This document shows positions 15,821 through 24,451 of a stretch of 36,810 nucleotides of DNA, one piece after another. Source of the stretch: Planctomycetia bacterium (GTDB lineage Bacteria; Planctomycetota; Planctomycetia; Gemmatales; Gemmataceae); NCBI GenBank assembly GCA_005808665.1, contig SYLG01000037.1, positions 1 through 36,810 of the forward strand. The letters run 5' to 3'. Under the pieces are notes generated by a model. The model made no database searches and was not told where the DNA came from. It saw only the letters and a program-made list of their open reading frames with translations. The first letter of the stretch is position 1; each line of letters starts with the position of its first letter. The position numbers and the translations under genes were made by a program.

Positions 15821-17697
15821 GATTGTTTGATCACGATTTTTTTGTCGATGGGTGGTTTTTCGATCCGTTGGGGCTTGGAATTGGTCCCAGGCCAGGTAAT
15901 CTCAATCCAATCTGCAAAACCTGAACCAAGTCCCAAAGTAACTGCAGTGTCGGGTTGACTTAAATAGCCTCGAGCCCCAGAAATGGATCGTTCCATTATT
16001 GTTTCGCCAACCTTGCATTTTATCAAGGCACCCAAGGCACTTTTGTTGGTTTTAACCCCGTTTCCCTCAAGGGCCAGGCAAAGCCAATGATGGCCCGTTT
16101 TTTGATCATTCCGAAGGATCCTGGCCGGTTCATTGTTGCCTGTAAGGATCAATTCAAGGTCCCCGTCCCCATCCAAATCGGCAAATGCCGATCCACGCCC
16201 TACCATGAGTTTGTTAAAATCTTGGCCCGAATTGGATGGTGGGACAGGTTCAAAGCAACGGGGGCTGCCACCAGAATTCCAAAAAAGCGAAGGGGATTGC
16301 GGAAAACTTTGACTGGCATTAACTTTGGCGATGTCGGGTTCGAGATGGCCGTTATTCAGGAAAATATCGAGCCGACCGTCAAGATCATAGTCTACAAAAA
16401 GGATACCAAATTTCATGGGAACCCTGCTGGGGCCACTAAGACCCACGGCCAAGGCTGAATCAGAAAACCTTAGCACACCAGGTTTGGTGTTTGTAAGAAA
16501 GGTAAGAGGTTCATTGGAGAAATTGGCCACCACCAAACCGTTCTTGCCGGGCCGGTATTCGCCCCAATCGATTCCCATGCCAGCTCGGGCTCTCCCGTCG
16601 GCATAAGCCACACCCGATTCCAGGCCAATCTCCTTGTAACGGCGGCCACCTTTGCCGTCTGGTTGATTGTGAAACAGGAAATTGCGAACCGTATCGTTTG
16701 CAATAAAAATATCCTGCCAACCATCATTATCCGCATCGGCCACCACCACCCCAAGTGACTTGGCTACCGCCCTTTCCCGGGCATTTTCACCTACCCCTTC
16801 CTTTTCTGTGACCAAAATCCCTGCGGTTTTGGAGACATCTTCAAATTTTCCTTCTCCCAGGTTGCGCCAAAGTGTACATTGCGTTCCTTCAAAGGAGGTT
16901 GGGGAAACATAGGCTCTCCCCACTCCAGTTAGAGTCGTTTTTATGGACACATCCAATCCTGGCGCCCAGATTACATAGTGACAAAGGAAGAGGTCCAATT
17001 TGCCATCATTGTCAAAATCCAGGAAGGTGGCCGAACTTGGAAATGAAATGTTTTGCATGTCCTTTTCAAATTGGGACTTTGGAAAGGTGGTCCAGCTGGG
17101 GCCCTGGATTAACCCTGCCTGGGTGGTAACATCCGCAAACCCTTTTCCTCCATTGTTCTTGAGGAGTCGATTTCCCCCCACCGCTGTGATGAATAAATCT
17201 GGCCAACCGTCGTTGTCAAAATCCCCTGTACAACCTCCCAATCCATAAAGTGGACTAGCCAAATCCATGGTTTTTGTGACATTTTCAAATCCCTTGCCGG
17301 TGTTTCGAAAGAGTCCACAAGGCGTGTTTTGGGAAGGTTGATCGGGCCAGGGACAGGAATTCACAAAAAACAGATCGGGTTTACCATCCATATCAAAATC
17401 GAGTACCACAACCCCGGAACCCATGGTTTCGGGAAGGAGTTTGTTTCCGGTTGCACCGGTGTGATGCTTAAAGTTGACTCCCCATTCCAGGGTAACATCC
17501 GTGAATGGGGAGGCCGGAACCACCAGGTCTTTGCGTTTGACGGTTTCCCCAACTTCCACCTTTGGGCCAACGAGGACAGGCTTGGGATAAAACCACCAGG
17601 TAACACCGACTCCGAGACATAAAACAAGTCCCAATCCAATGGAGGCGGCAATTTTTACCCTGGTATTTGCAGAGGGCGTTTCGGGTTTCTCGGGCAT
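15817..17697 (-). CDS. FG-GAP repeat / ASPIC-UnbV protein (CRTAC1-like)
   Basis: This is a 626-residue protein. A membrane anchor or uncleaved signal spans residues 13-36 (IAASIGLGLVLCLGVGVTWW), and the protein is otherwise extracytoplasmic. At least six FG-GAP / beta-propeller blades with calcium-binding DxDxDG loops are visible: LDFDMDGKPDLFFV, GDFDNDGWPDLFIT, LDFDNDGKLDLFLC, ADADNDGWQDIFIA, VDYDLDGRLDIFLN and ADLDGDGDLELILT. The C-terminal ASPIC/UnbV domain spans about residues 530-625 (GNGVKTNKSALGALIKCKVG, then GYLSQPDTAVTLGLG). Family members are surface or periplasmic, and the propeller probably binds a partner. It begins 3 bases after the cytochrome stop and overlaps cutC by 4 bases. 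Membership is firm; ligand and function are unknown. Confidence 0.92.
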   Translation of the reverse strand: MPEKPETPSANTRVKIAASIGLGLVLCLGVGVTWWFYPKPVLVGPKVEVGETVKRKDLVVPASPFTDVTLEWGVNFKHHTGATGNKLLPETMGSGVVVLDFDMDGKPDLFFVNSCPWPDQPSQNTPCGLFRNTGKGFENVTKTMDLASPLYGLGGCTGDFDNDGWPDLFITAVGGNRLLKNNGGKGFADVTTQAGLIQGPSWTTFPKSQFEKDMQNISFPSSATFLDFDNDGKLDLFLCHYVIWAPGLDVSIKTTLTGVGRAYVSPTSFEGTQCTLWRNLGEGKFEDVSKTAGILVTEKEGVGENARERAVAKSLGVVVADADNDGWQDIFIANDTVRNFLFHNQPDGKGGRRYKEIGLESGVAYADGRARAGMGIDWGEYRPGKNGLVVANFSNEPLTFLTNTKPGVLRFSDSALAVGLSGPSRVPMKFGILFVDYDLDGRLDIFLNNGHLEPDIAKVNASQSFPQSPSLFWNSGGSPRCFEPVPPSNSGQDFNKLMVGRGSAFADLDGDGDLELILTGNNEPARILRNDQKTGHHWLCLALEGNGVKTNKSALGALIKCKVGETIMERSISGARGYLSQPDTAVTLGLGSGFADWIEITWPGTNSKPQRIEKPPIDKKIVIKQS

Positions 17698-17700
17698 CGA

Positions 17701-20700
17701 TTAAAAGGCCTTTCCACAAGGACGATTGGTGGGATACAGAATGATCGCCTCTGTTGCGGCGTTGGCCGCGGGGTTTTTGGAACGATATTTGGTTGTGGTA
17801 AACGAACGGGCCAGGTCGTCTGGCTTATACAGTTTGTGCGCCAATCGGTGAGCATCAGCCAACAGGTTTTCCATAGTCCGAATCCGGACCGGGTCCGTTT
17901 CATGAGCCCATTTTTTCGAAACCGCCAGCCAAATCGCCCTGGCATGGGGTAGGTAGGGATTATTGGGCTTGGCGGGAATAGCTTGCATATGGGAGATATA
18001 GCCTCTTAATAAGGCAATGGAATCTTCGGGTAGCCGTGGTTGGGCGAGGAGCGAGAAAACGGTTTCCCCGGGCAGGTCCTTGGCCGGGGCCGGCTGCCAT
18101 GTATCTGATGCTAACCGACTCATAGCTTGGGCAAGGCCATAATGGCTTTCCAAATCTTCCGATTCGTCCTGTAATACCTGGTAAAATTGTTGGGCAGCAC
18201 GGGTCAGCCAAAACCGCTGTTCAGGAGATCCCTCGGATTCGAGTTGGGCCCTCTGGAAAAGGGTTTGGCCTAATTTGGTTCGCACCACATAATCCCTTGT
18301 GAAATCGAATTTGCGTTCGGCAGGTTGAAGATCCGGATCAAGGATTTTTTCAAAGTCTTCAATAGCCCTTTCAAAATGGCCTTTTTCGGTGGCGTTTTCG
18401 GCGTGAACCAGTCCATTAAACCAGGCCAGGGTCCACCATGGAGCTTCGGCATCCCTTGCCTGATTGAGGGCTGCGGTGGCAAGGTCGAGCCTTCCATCGG
18501 CGAAATAAACCCGAGCCAGGTTGGTCCAACCATTTGCTTTCGGAACTTGTTCAGGCATTGCCGCTAAATGCTTGAAGGCATCCTCCGCCTGGAGAAGCTC
18601 ACCTTTTTTTGCATTGGCACCCCCCTCAAGCAAACAACCTATGCCATAGTCGTTCCACCTTTGCCATGCGGGAACAATGGGAGATTTTTGTTCGGCAACC
18701 GGGGTGGGGTCACCCTCAATGGGGAGAGTGACCCGGTCCGTTGCCATATCCACAATGGGGAGAACCGGTACATTCCCTTGATAAACGAATTTGAGGTATT
18801 CATCGTCAAATTTCCGGTATCGGATGCGCACCGCAAACTCTACGGGGCCGGAAGCCTCTTTGGGAATGGTTACCTGATAATGCACCACATTTCCTGCACC
18901 TGGAGGAATTTGGTGATCATAAAGGGGCGTAAAAATGTCTTGGGGATTGCGTCGATTGATTCGATTTCCATTTCGGTCAAGCATATGCACATTGATGAAA
19001 TGGGCATGGCGGTCAACCTCTCCGGCATTGTTTCCCTCCATGGATCCATTGCGGGCAAAGGGTTTATCCGTTCCAGCAAACTTTGCTTGAAAGTCGACCC
19101 AAATCTCATTGGAATCTACCGTTCCTTGGGAAAAGTGGTGACCAACTCCAAGGGTCCGAATGACCACCTCAAAAAGGTAGGTCTGGCCCGGTTGCAGCTT
19201 GGGAAGGTTGGGCCTAAGTATTTCCGGTTTGGCATCGATGGTCCCACCCCTTTTCAGGGCGAACAGATCAACCCTGATTTTTTTGTCCTTGCCTTCCGGA
19301 TCCGTTCCAGTGAGGAAATCCCTGTTTTTCTGGATGGACTTGTCAAATAACCCGGCAAATTGTTGATATTTTGGCTCCAATTTCAACAAAGCGGGTAACC
19401 CTGTGTTGGCGGCCGGAAAGAAGTGGTCGTGCACTTTGGGTATTCCTGTACCATCCCGGTCCTTGGATCCAAAATCGCCACTTGCCACCAAAGGCATATG
19501 ACATTGGGAGCATTCCGGTTTGGCTAATTCCGGATAGTAAAAAGCCCTGCTTCCATGACCGGAAACCCCGGATAAATGGTGGCTGTCATGATGATTTTGA
19601 CCACGGGTAAATTCTTGATAGTGATTGAGGGCAATGGGCAGCGATACTTTGTGGCAGACCGAACAAAAATCGGCAGACTTGTGCAAAGGTTTGAGGAATG
19701 TTTTTTTGTGAAAATCGGGTCGGGCCTTCACCAGTTGCTGATTGATCCATTGAAATGAAGGAGCATCGCTTTTGGCAAAAGGATAATGCAAAGGTTCTTC
19801 GATCGTATACGCCCCATTGCCCACTGTGCTGTTTACATGGGTGATGGCGTGGCAAACGGTGCAGGTGATTCCCGCATGGGCCGTAATATGGTTGACATCG
19901 TCATATTTGGGATCATCAAACGCCCCGGAGAAAAACGGGACCGGATCGTGGCAACCCGCACACCAACGGGCCGCTTTGACATCGCCATCCCGTTCCAAGG
20001 CGACTTTTCGGGTTTCACGAACACTTGCCAGGTAAGGAGGATTATTGAACGAACTGAAATGGTGTGCTGAATGAAACCAGGAATTGTAAACATCCCGATG
20101 GCATTCGAGACAATAAGTATCCATCATTAGCGTGCTGGCAGGGATAAACATTCCATTTGCGGTTCGGGAGTCGGATGGAAAAAAGTAAGCCAATCCTTCG
20201 CGTGGACCTTCCGAACCCCATTTTCTGGGATCCGCCGCATGAACCATAAGCATTGCTCCAACAGAGACTCCCAGCCCTCCAAGGAATCCAACCCCCCAAC
20301 GCCATTTGAGCTTCGGTCCGGCTTTGCGATGGGAGATGTAGATCCAAACGGCCGCAATGGGAGTGATGACATGAAGGGACCAAATCACCCAGCGGGAAAC
20401 TGTGCCTGTGGGTAGTTGAGGCAATCCTTGGATTTGGATTAGGACAATGCCGCTGAAACAGGTTGCCAACCCAACCAGGAAAAGCACAATACCCAAACGG
20501 ACCGCCATTTTGTTGGGTCGATTACTTGCGGTGATCCAGTGCCATGCACCAAAAACCACAAAAGGTATTGTTGCCAAGACCCCTCCACCAATATGAGCTA
20601 GGTAGGTCCAAAGTGTCATGGCATTTGTGTAAGTTTGGCCCGAAGAGGCCTCGAATACACGAATGGCAACCAAATAAACCCCGGTAGCCGTTAGCATGGC

Positions 20701-20829
20701 AACCAGAGCAAACACCAAACCAAGCATTACCTTTAGGCTGCCATTCAATGCCGGAATGTAAACAAACCTGGCCCGAACGGTGGGCTTTACCTCCAAAGGC
20801 GCCGCACTTTCAGGTATTTGAGCGGACAT
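17701..20829 (-). CDS. Multihaem c-type cytochrome with membrane N-terminus and TPR C-terminus
   Basis: This is a 1042-residue protein from the ATG at 20829 (GGGAAC upstream; an in-frame upstream extension from 20916 looks non-coding). Residues 33-197 hold four or five membrane helices with conserved-looking histidines (His79, His97, His153) that could bind haem b. Five CxxCH haem-c sites follow: CLECH about 240, CAGCH about 290, CTVCH about 323, CSVCH about 389 and CSQCH about 440. Many extra histidines nearby could be distal ligands. A beta-rich domain follows, then TPR-like helices from about 730 to the end. Likely an electron-transfer protein anchored in the cytoplasmic membrane and facing the periplasm. 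It is the first gene of the operon with the UnbV and CutC genes. Electron donor and acceptor cannot be inferred. Confidence 0.88.
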   Translation of the reverse strand: MSAQIPESAAPLEVKPTVRARFVYIPALNGSLKVMLGLVFALVAMLTATGVYLVAIRVFEASSGQTYTNAMTLWTYLAHIGGGVLATIPFVVFGAWHWITASNRPNKMAVRLGIVLFLVGLATCFSGIVLIQIQGLPQLPTGTVSRWVIWSLHVITPIAAVWIYISHRKAGPKLKWRWGVGFLGGLGVSVGAMLMVHAADPRKWGSEGPREGLAYFFPSDSRTANGMFIPASTLMMDTYCLECHRDVYNSWFHSAHHFSSFNNPPYLASVRETRKVALERDGDVKAARWCAGCHDPVPFFSGAFDDPKYDDVNHITAHAGITCTVCHAITHVNSTVGNGAYTIEEPLHYPFAKSDAPSFQWINQQLVKARPDFHKKTFLKPLHKSADFCSVCHKVSLPIALNHYQEFTRGQNHHDSHHLSGVSGHGSRAFYYPELAKPECSQCHMPLVASGDFGSKDRDGTGIPKVHDHFFPAANTGLPALLKLEPKYQQFAGLFDKSIQKNRDFLTGTDPEGKDKKIRVDLFALKRGGTIDAKPEILRPNLPKLQPGQTYLFEVVIRTLGVGHHFSQGTVDSNEIWVDFQAKFAGTDKPFARNGSMEGNNAGEVDRHAHFINVHMLDRNGNRINRRNPQDIFTPLYDHQIPPGAGNVVHYQVTIPKEASGPVEFAVRIRYRKFDDEYLKFVYQGNVPVLPIVDMATDRVTLPIEGDPTPVAEQKSPIVPAWQRWNDYGIGCLLEGGANAKKGELLQAEDAFKHLAAMPEQVPKANGWTNLARVYFADGRLDLATAALNQARDAEAPWWTLAWFNGLVHAENATEKGHFERAIEDFEKILDPDLQPAERKFDFTRDYVVRTKLGQTLFQRAQLESEGSPEQRFWLTRAAQQFYQVLQDESEDLESHYGLAQAMSRLASDTWQPAPAKDLPGETVFSLLAQPRLPEDSIALLRGYISHMQAIPAKPNNPYLPHARAIWLAVSKKWAHETDPVRIRTMENLLADAHRLAHKLYKPDDLARSFTTTKYRSKNPAANAATEAIILYPTNRPCGKAF

Positions 20830-20974
20830 GTTAAACAGTTCCCGTGATAATGAATAGGACCGTAGGGAATTATAACCTTTCGTTCCGGGGATAGGGCAAT
20901 GCCCTTTATCAGACAATGCGGCAAGAATCGCAACATTTCAACCGGAACGAGTTCCTTTCTAGGATACGAACCTT

Positions 20975-21898
20975 ATGAACCGTTACCTTGCCGCCGCCAT
21001 TCAGGTCGATTTCCCCAATCCCAAAAACCGGGATGAAATTCCAGGTCGCGTTGGCCGAATGTTGGCGATGGCAGAACAAGCGGTGGTGGGTTATCGACCT
21101 TTGGGTGATGTAAAACTGGTTGTTTTCCCGGAGTTTGCCCATACGGCTCCGGTTTATTTGGAAAAAGGGGACCTGATCAAGTACCTTGCGGTGACCTTTC
21201 CCAACGGCCACCTCGACGCTTATGCAAACAAAGCGCGGGAATTGGATATATACATTCAAACGGGGACATTCCTGGAGTTGGATCCGGCCTGGCCCGGCCA
21301 TGTTTTCAATACCACCTGCCTCATTGGCCCGGAGGGCATCGTTTCGAAATATCGCAAAGTCTATCCGTGGCTTCCTTGGGAGGTACACACAAGCCCCGCT
21401 GACCTGCCCAATTATCCGGATCCGTTATTTCCCGTGGCAGACACCCCGATTGGCAAAATCGGCGTGGCCATCTGTTATGATTGGCTTTTCCCGGAAGCCA
21501 TTCGATCCCTTGCATTGAATGGGGCGGAGGTCCTCATCCGGGTTTCCGCTTACATGGATCCCTGGGGAGCGACGGCCCCGATGGATTGGTGGACCGTGAT
21601 CAATCGCGCAAGGGCTATTGAAAACCTGGCCTTCGTGGTAGCCTCCAATCAGGGAGCCGCACAGGGGAACTATCCCCCTTTTTCTTGGCCAGGAGGGAGC
21701 ATGGTTGTCGATTTTGACGGCCGTATCCTGGCCCAAGCCGACCCAGGTCCGGGAGACAAAATCGTTATTGCCCCCATAGACATTGAAGCTCTTCGGTACG
21801 AACGAAACCGCCGCCAAATGCATCAAATGCCAAGGCACTTAAAACCCTGCCACCGGCAACCAATGGATCAGGATGGCACCTATCCCAAGCGGTCATAG
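20975..21898 (+). CDS. Nitrilase-superfamily C-N hydrolase (amidase)
   Basis: This 307-residue hydrolase of the nitrilase superfamily cleaves non-peptide C-N bonds via a Glu-Lys-Cys triad. The Glu is in VVFPEFAHT (about residue 53). The Lys is in SKYRKVYPWLPWE (about 128). The Cys is in GVAICYDWLFPEAIRSLALN (about 167). The rest of the barrel is complete, including RARAIENLAFVVASNQG and the GGSMVVDFDG strand. The last 25 residues are basic and outside the fold. It is divergent from the cytochrome operon across about 145 bases, and its stop is only 14 bases from that of the convergent EF-hand gene. The substrate (aliphatic amide, formamide or carbamoyl compound) cannot be assigned. Confidence 0.88.
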   Translation: MNRYLAAAIQVDFPNPKNRDEIPGRVGRMLAMAEQAVVGYRPLGDVKLVVFPEFAHTAPVYLEKGDLIKYLAVTFPNGHLDAYANKARELDIYIQTGTFLELDPAWPGHVFNTTCLIGPEGIVSKYRKVYPWLPWEVHTSPADLPNYPDPLFPVADTPIGKIGVAICYDWLFPEAIRSLALNGAEVLIRVSAYMDPWGATAPMDWWTVINRARAIENLAFVVASNQGAAQGNYPPFSWPGGSMVVDFDGRILAQADPGPGDKIVIAPIDIEALRYERNRRQMHQMPRHLKPCHRQPMDQDGTYPKRS

Positions 21899-21912
21899 GC
21901 ACCTTAAAAGAC

Positions 21913-23271
21913 CTATTTGGATTTCCAACGAAGCCATTTCCGCAGGCCCTTTTGGGATTCCGGAAAGGGGGCATTATTTGGTTTCACGGGAATGGGTCCA
22001 AAGGAGGGGTTAGTTTTTGGGGTGATGGTTTCCGCCTGGGGATTGGATGCATTTTTAGCCTTTTCGGCTTCAATGAAGCTCATAACCAGGGCCTGTTCCA
22101 TTTCCATAGGCTTGAAACCAAAGGGACCACGGCCACTTTTGTAGGCGACCTTTCCCTCGGTATCAATGACATAAAGCCGGGCGGGCATTCCGCTGTAGGC
22201 AGTTCCCACCGGATCACTTAGACCGTCTACCAAAACGGGCATCGATGGATTCAGTTTTTTTTGAAACATTGCGCAAGCTTCCACCCGTTCCCCAAGAGTA
22301 GTAGGTTGCTTTAACGAAACCCCCATTTTCCCGTTGGAGTCCATCCTCCAACCGTCCGTGGGATGAGCTTCCCGGACATAGATCATGAAAAAGTTTGCAT
22401 TGTTTTTGTGCCGATTATAAATGGATTCCACATCGGGGTAAAGGCTACGAAATGGGCCACAGGTAAAATTCCCAAAAACCAATACCACAGGTTTTGGCCC
22501 AATGACTTTGGACAAGGTCACCCAATGGTCTCCCCCGGTTTTTTTCAAGACAAAATCCGGGGCGGGTGCTCCTACCTTTGGTCCTTCGGAAATGGAACCA
22601 ATTTCCCCAGCAAATAGCCCTTTCACCAATACGGGTACAGTCGGGGCATCCCCGGAGGGAAAAACCATCGGACCACGCGGAATCAAGGCTCCCCGCAAAT
22701 CATAGGCACTCAGGGAATCGTTTCCTTTGGCGGCATTTTGAAAAAACATTTCCCATTCTTCCCGGGTGAGCCGACCATTGCCGCTGGAATCGATCCTGCG
22801 AAAAACCCTGTTGATCAATCCGGATTGCATAACAAAGGGGTTTTTATCCGACCAATCGAGGTCTGTAGGGCTAATTCTGCCATCGCCATCCCGGTCGATC
22901 TGATCGAATAGGTCAAGGGAACCTTGGAATTGGTTTCTTTCAAGGGTTTGTATTTTTGGGTCCAAACCATTTTTATTGAGGAGCCAATTCCAGGAATAGC
23001 GGGATTGGGCTGGACCAAACCAACCGTCCGATCCGTTCAATTGGGATCCTTTCAGGATGGCAATGAGCATTCGAGCCCCCTCGGACCGGGGAAGGGGATG
23101 GGTATTTTCCAATTGGTTCGCCGCACTAGCTGCCCATTTGGGATCCGCAAGCATTTCGATGGTTATATCCTTGGGAAGCGCAAGGGAGTCCCCTTGGGCA
23201 AATGCTTGGGAAGGGGCCCCGTTTAGCCAAAATACATTCCATATTAGGACGAAAAAGTAGCGCAGGTTCAT
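21913..23271 (-). CDS. Secreted EF-hand plus thioredoxin-like (deiodinase-like) protein
   Basis: This is a 452-residue protein. The start at 23271 is fixed by an excellent GGGAGG ribosome-binding site. The signal peptide is about residues 1-26. Two EF-hand loops with calcium ligands follow: DRDGDGRISPTD (126-137) and DSSGNGRLTREE (161-172). From about 230 there is a thioredoxin-like domain beginning GAPAPDFVLKKTGG. Its active-site region FGNFTCGPF (Cys271), followed by MIYVREAHPTDGW, closely resembles the iodothyronine-deiodinase-like group of the thioredoxin superfamily. Cys stands where animal deiodinases have selenocysteine. Probably a periplasmic calcium-modulated redox protein; deiodination is not implied. 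It is convergent with the nitrilase gene. Confidence 0.85.
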   Translation of the reverse strand: MNLRYFFVLIWNVFWLNGAPSQAFAQGDSLALPKDITIEMLADPKWAASAANQLENTHPLPRSEGARMLIAILKGSQLNGSDGWFGPAQSRYSWNWLLNKNGLDPKIQTLERNQFQGSLDLFDQIDRDGDGRISPTDLDWSDKNPFVMQSGLINRVFRRIDSSGNGRLTREEWEMFFQNAAKGNDSLSAYDLRGALIPRGPMVFPSGDAPTVPVLVKGLFAGEIGSISEGPKVGAPAPDFVLKKTGGDHWVTLSKVIGPKPVVLVFGNFTCGPFRSLYPDVESIYNRHKNNANFFMIYVREAHPTDGWRMDSNGKMGVSLKQPTTLGERVEACAMFQKKLNPSMPVLVDGLSDPVGTAYSGMPARLYVIDTEGKVAYKSGRGPFGFKPMEMEQALVMSFIEAEKAKNASNPQAETITPKTNPSFGPIPVKPNNAPFPESQKGLRKWLRWKSK

Positions 23272-23402
23272 TACAACCTCCCTGAAACGCAATGCATTTT
23301 TGGGAAAGAATAGATCAGGTTTTGGCCTTTAAAAAGGCGAATCCTGTCACCCTTGCCCTTTTAGGAATATTGTATGCCTAGGATTTACGCAGTAAGCTGA
23401 AA

Positions 23403-24383
23403 TTGGGTTTGCCTAAATCAGCCAGGCTGGTTGTTATTTCAGGGAATGCGACGGCGATGGAAGCCCAGAGGACCAATGCTTTTGGTTTGGGGGAACCAAT
23501 CCATGATGCCTGTTCCCGGCTTCTGCATAGACTTGAACCTTCCAGCGAATCACTTTGGCAAGTGGTGAAACCGGAGGTCAAAACAGGGTTCGGGATATTG
23601 ATTCTGGATGATACGGTTTTGGACAAACCGTATGCCCGGTAGATGGATTTTTTTCAACCCATTTGGGCTGGCAAACATCACGCCGTAGTGAAGAGTATCA
23701 CTTGTTGGCCATGCTTTGGACAGGTGGTGATAGGCATTTGCCCTGCGATTATCGAATCTATGACCAAGCCTATGATGGCAAGTCCAAAAACGAACATTTT
23801 GCCGACCTGGTTGAAACGACAACCGAGCGGGGGTTTCAGCCGGAATTTGTTGTTTTCGATGGGTGGTAAATTAATTTGGAGAATCTCAGGAGGATTGGTG
23901 GGAATAGGTTGCATTGGCTGACAAGACTCAAACAAAATAGGAGGGTTAACCCTGACCGAAGTGGCAATCGGCCAGGAATGGAATGCGCAATTTCGGCAAC
24001 CGGAACGGTTGTCCCTCTCGAGAATTACGGAATGGTGAAAGTGTTCCGGATTATTTCCAAGGACGGCACGGCATAATACTGGGCGACCAAAAACATCGAA
24101 ATGAATGAACCGGCACGGGTGAGGCTAGCGGATGCGGGATGGAAGATTGAGGAATACCATCGGGGGAGCAAGCCGATTGCGCCTCAGGAAAAATGGCAAT
24201 GGTGAAAAGGGAAATCCCAACGGGTCCACAAAGGTTACCAATATGGGCTTAATTGGTGTTCGAAAAATACTGCCTCAATACCTGATAAAACCGGGTTGCC
24301 TCAAGGCATAGTTCGTTCTGGAAGCTGTGGAAGCCTTTCGTGCGAAGCCATCGTTTTGGATCCCAAAGGCTTCACCTGGGTAA
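23403..24383 (+). pseudogene. Decayed IS701-like transposase
   Basis: Pieces of one DDE transposase lie in order but in shifting frames. First comes MGLPKSARLVVISGNATAM to LILDDTVLDKPYAR, with the first catalytic Asp of the DDT motif. After an in-frame TAG (23640) come MDFFQPIWAGKHHAVVKS and, following a frameshift near 23690, the HLPCDYRIYDQAYDGKSKNE block. A TAA then stands where Tyr is expected in the DGWY motif. Then LENLRRIGGNRLHWLTRLKQ, NRRVNPDRSGNRP and, past another stop at 24074, IEEYHRGSKP, the region of the third catalytic acid. The C-terminal end is LEAVEAFRAKPSFWIPKASP, ending at TAA 24381, after a further shift. At least four disabling changes are visible, so it is inactive. Confidence 0.85.
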
Positions 24384-24451
24384 GTCCTACCAAGCTGGTC
24401 CAAGCCTACTCCTTAACAAAGGGGTTTGGATCATTCCGACCGTTATGGAAA

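Noticed and set aside
18568-19350. 260-codon plus-strand frame inside the cytochrome gene
   Set aside because: It is antisense to the clear cytochrome/TPR coding sequence, with no recognisable domain. It is a shadow frame.
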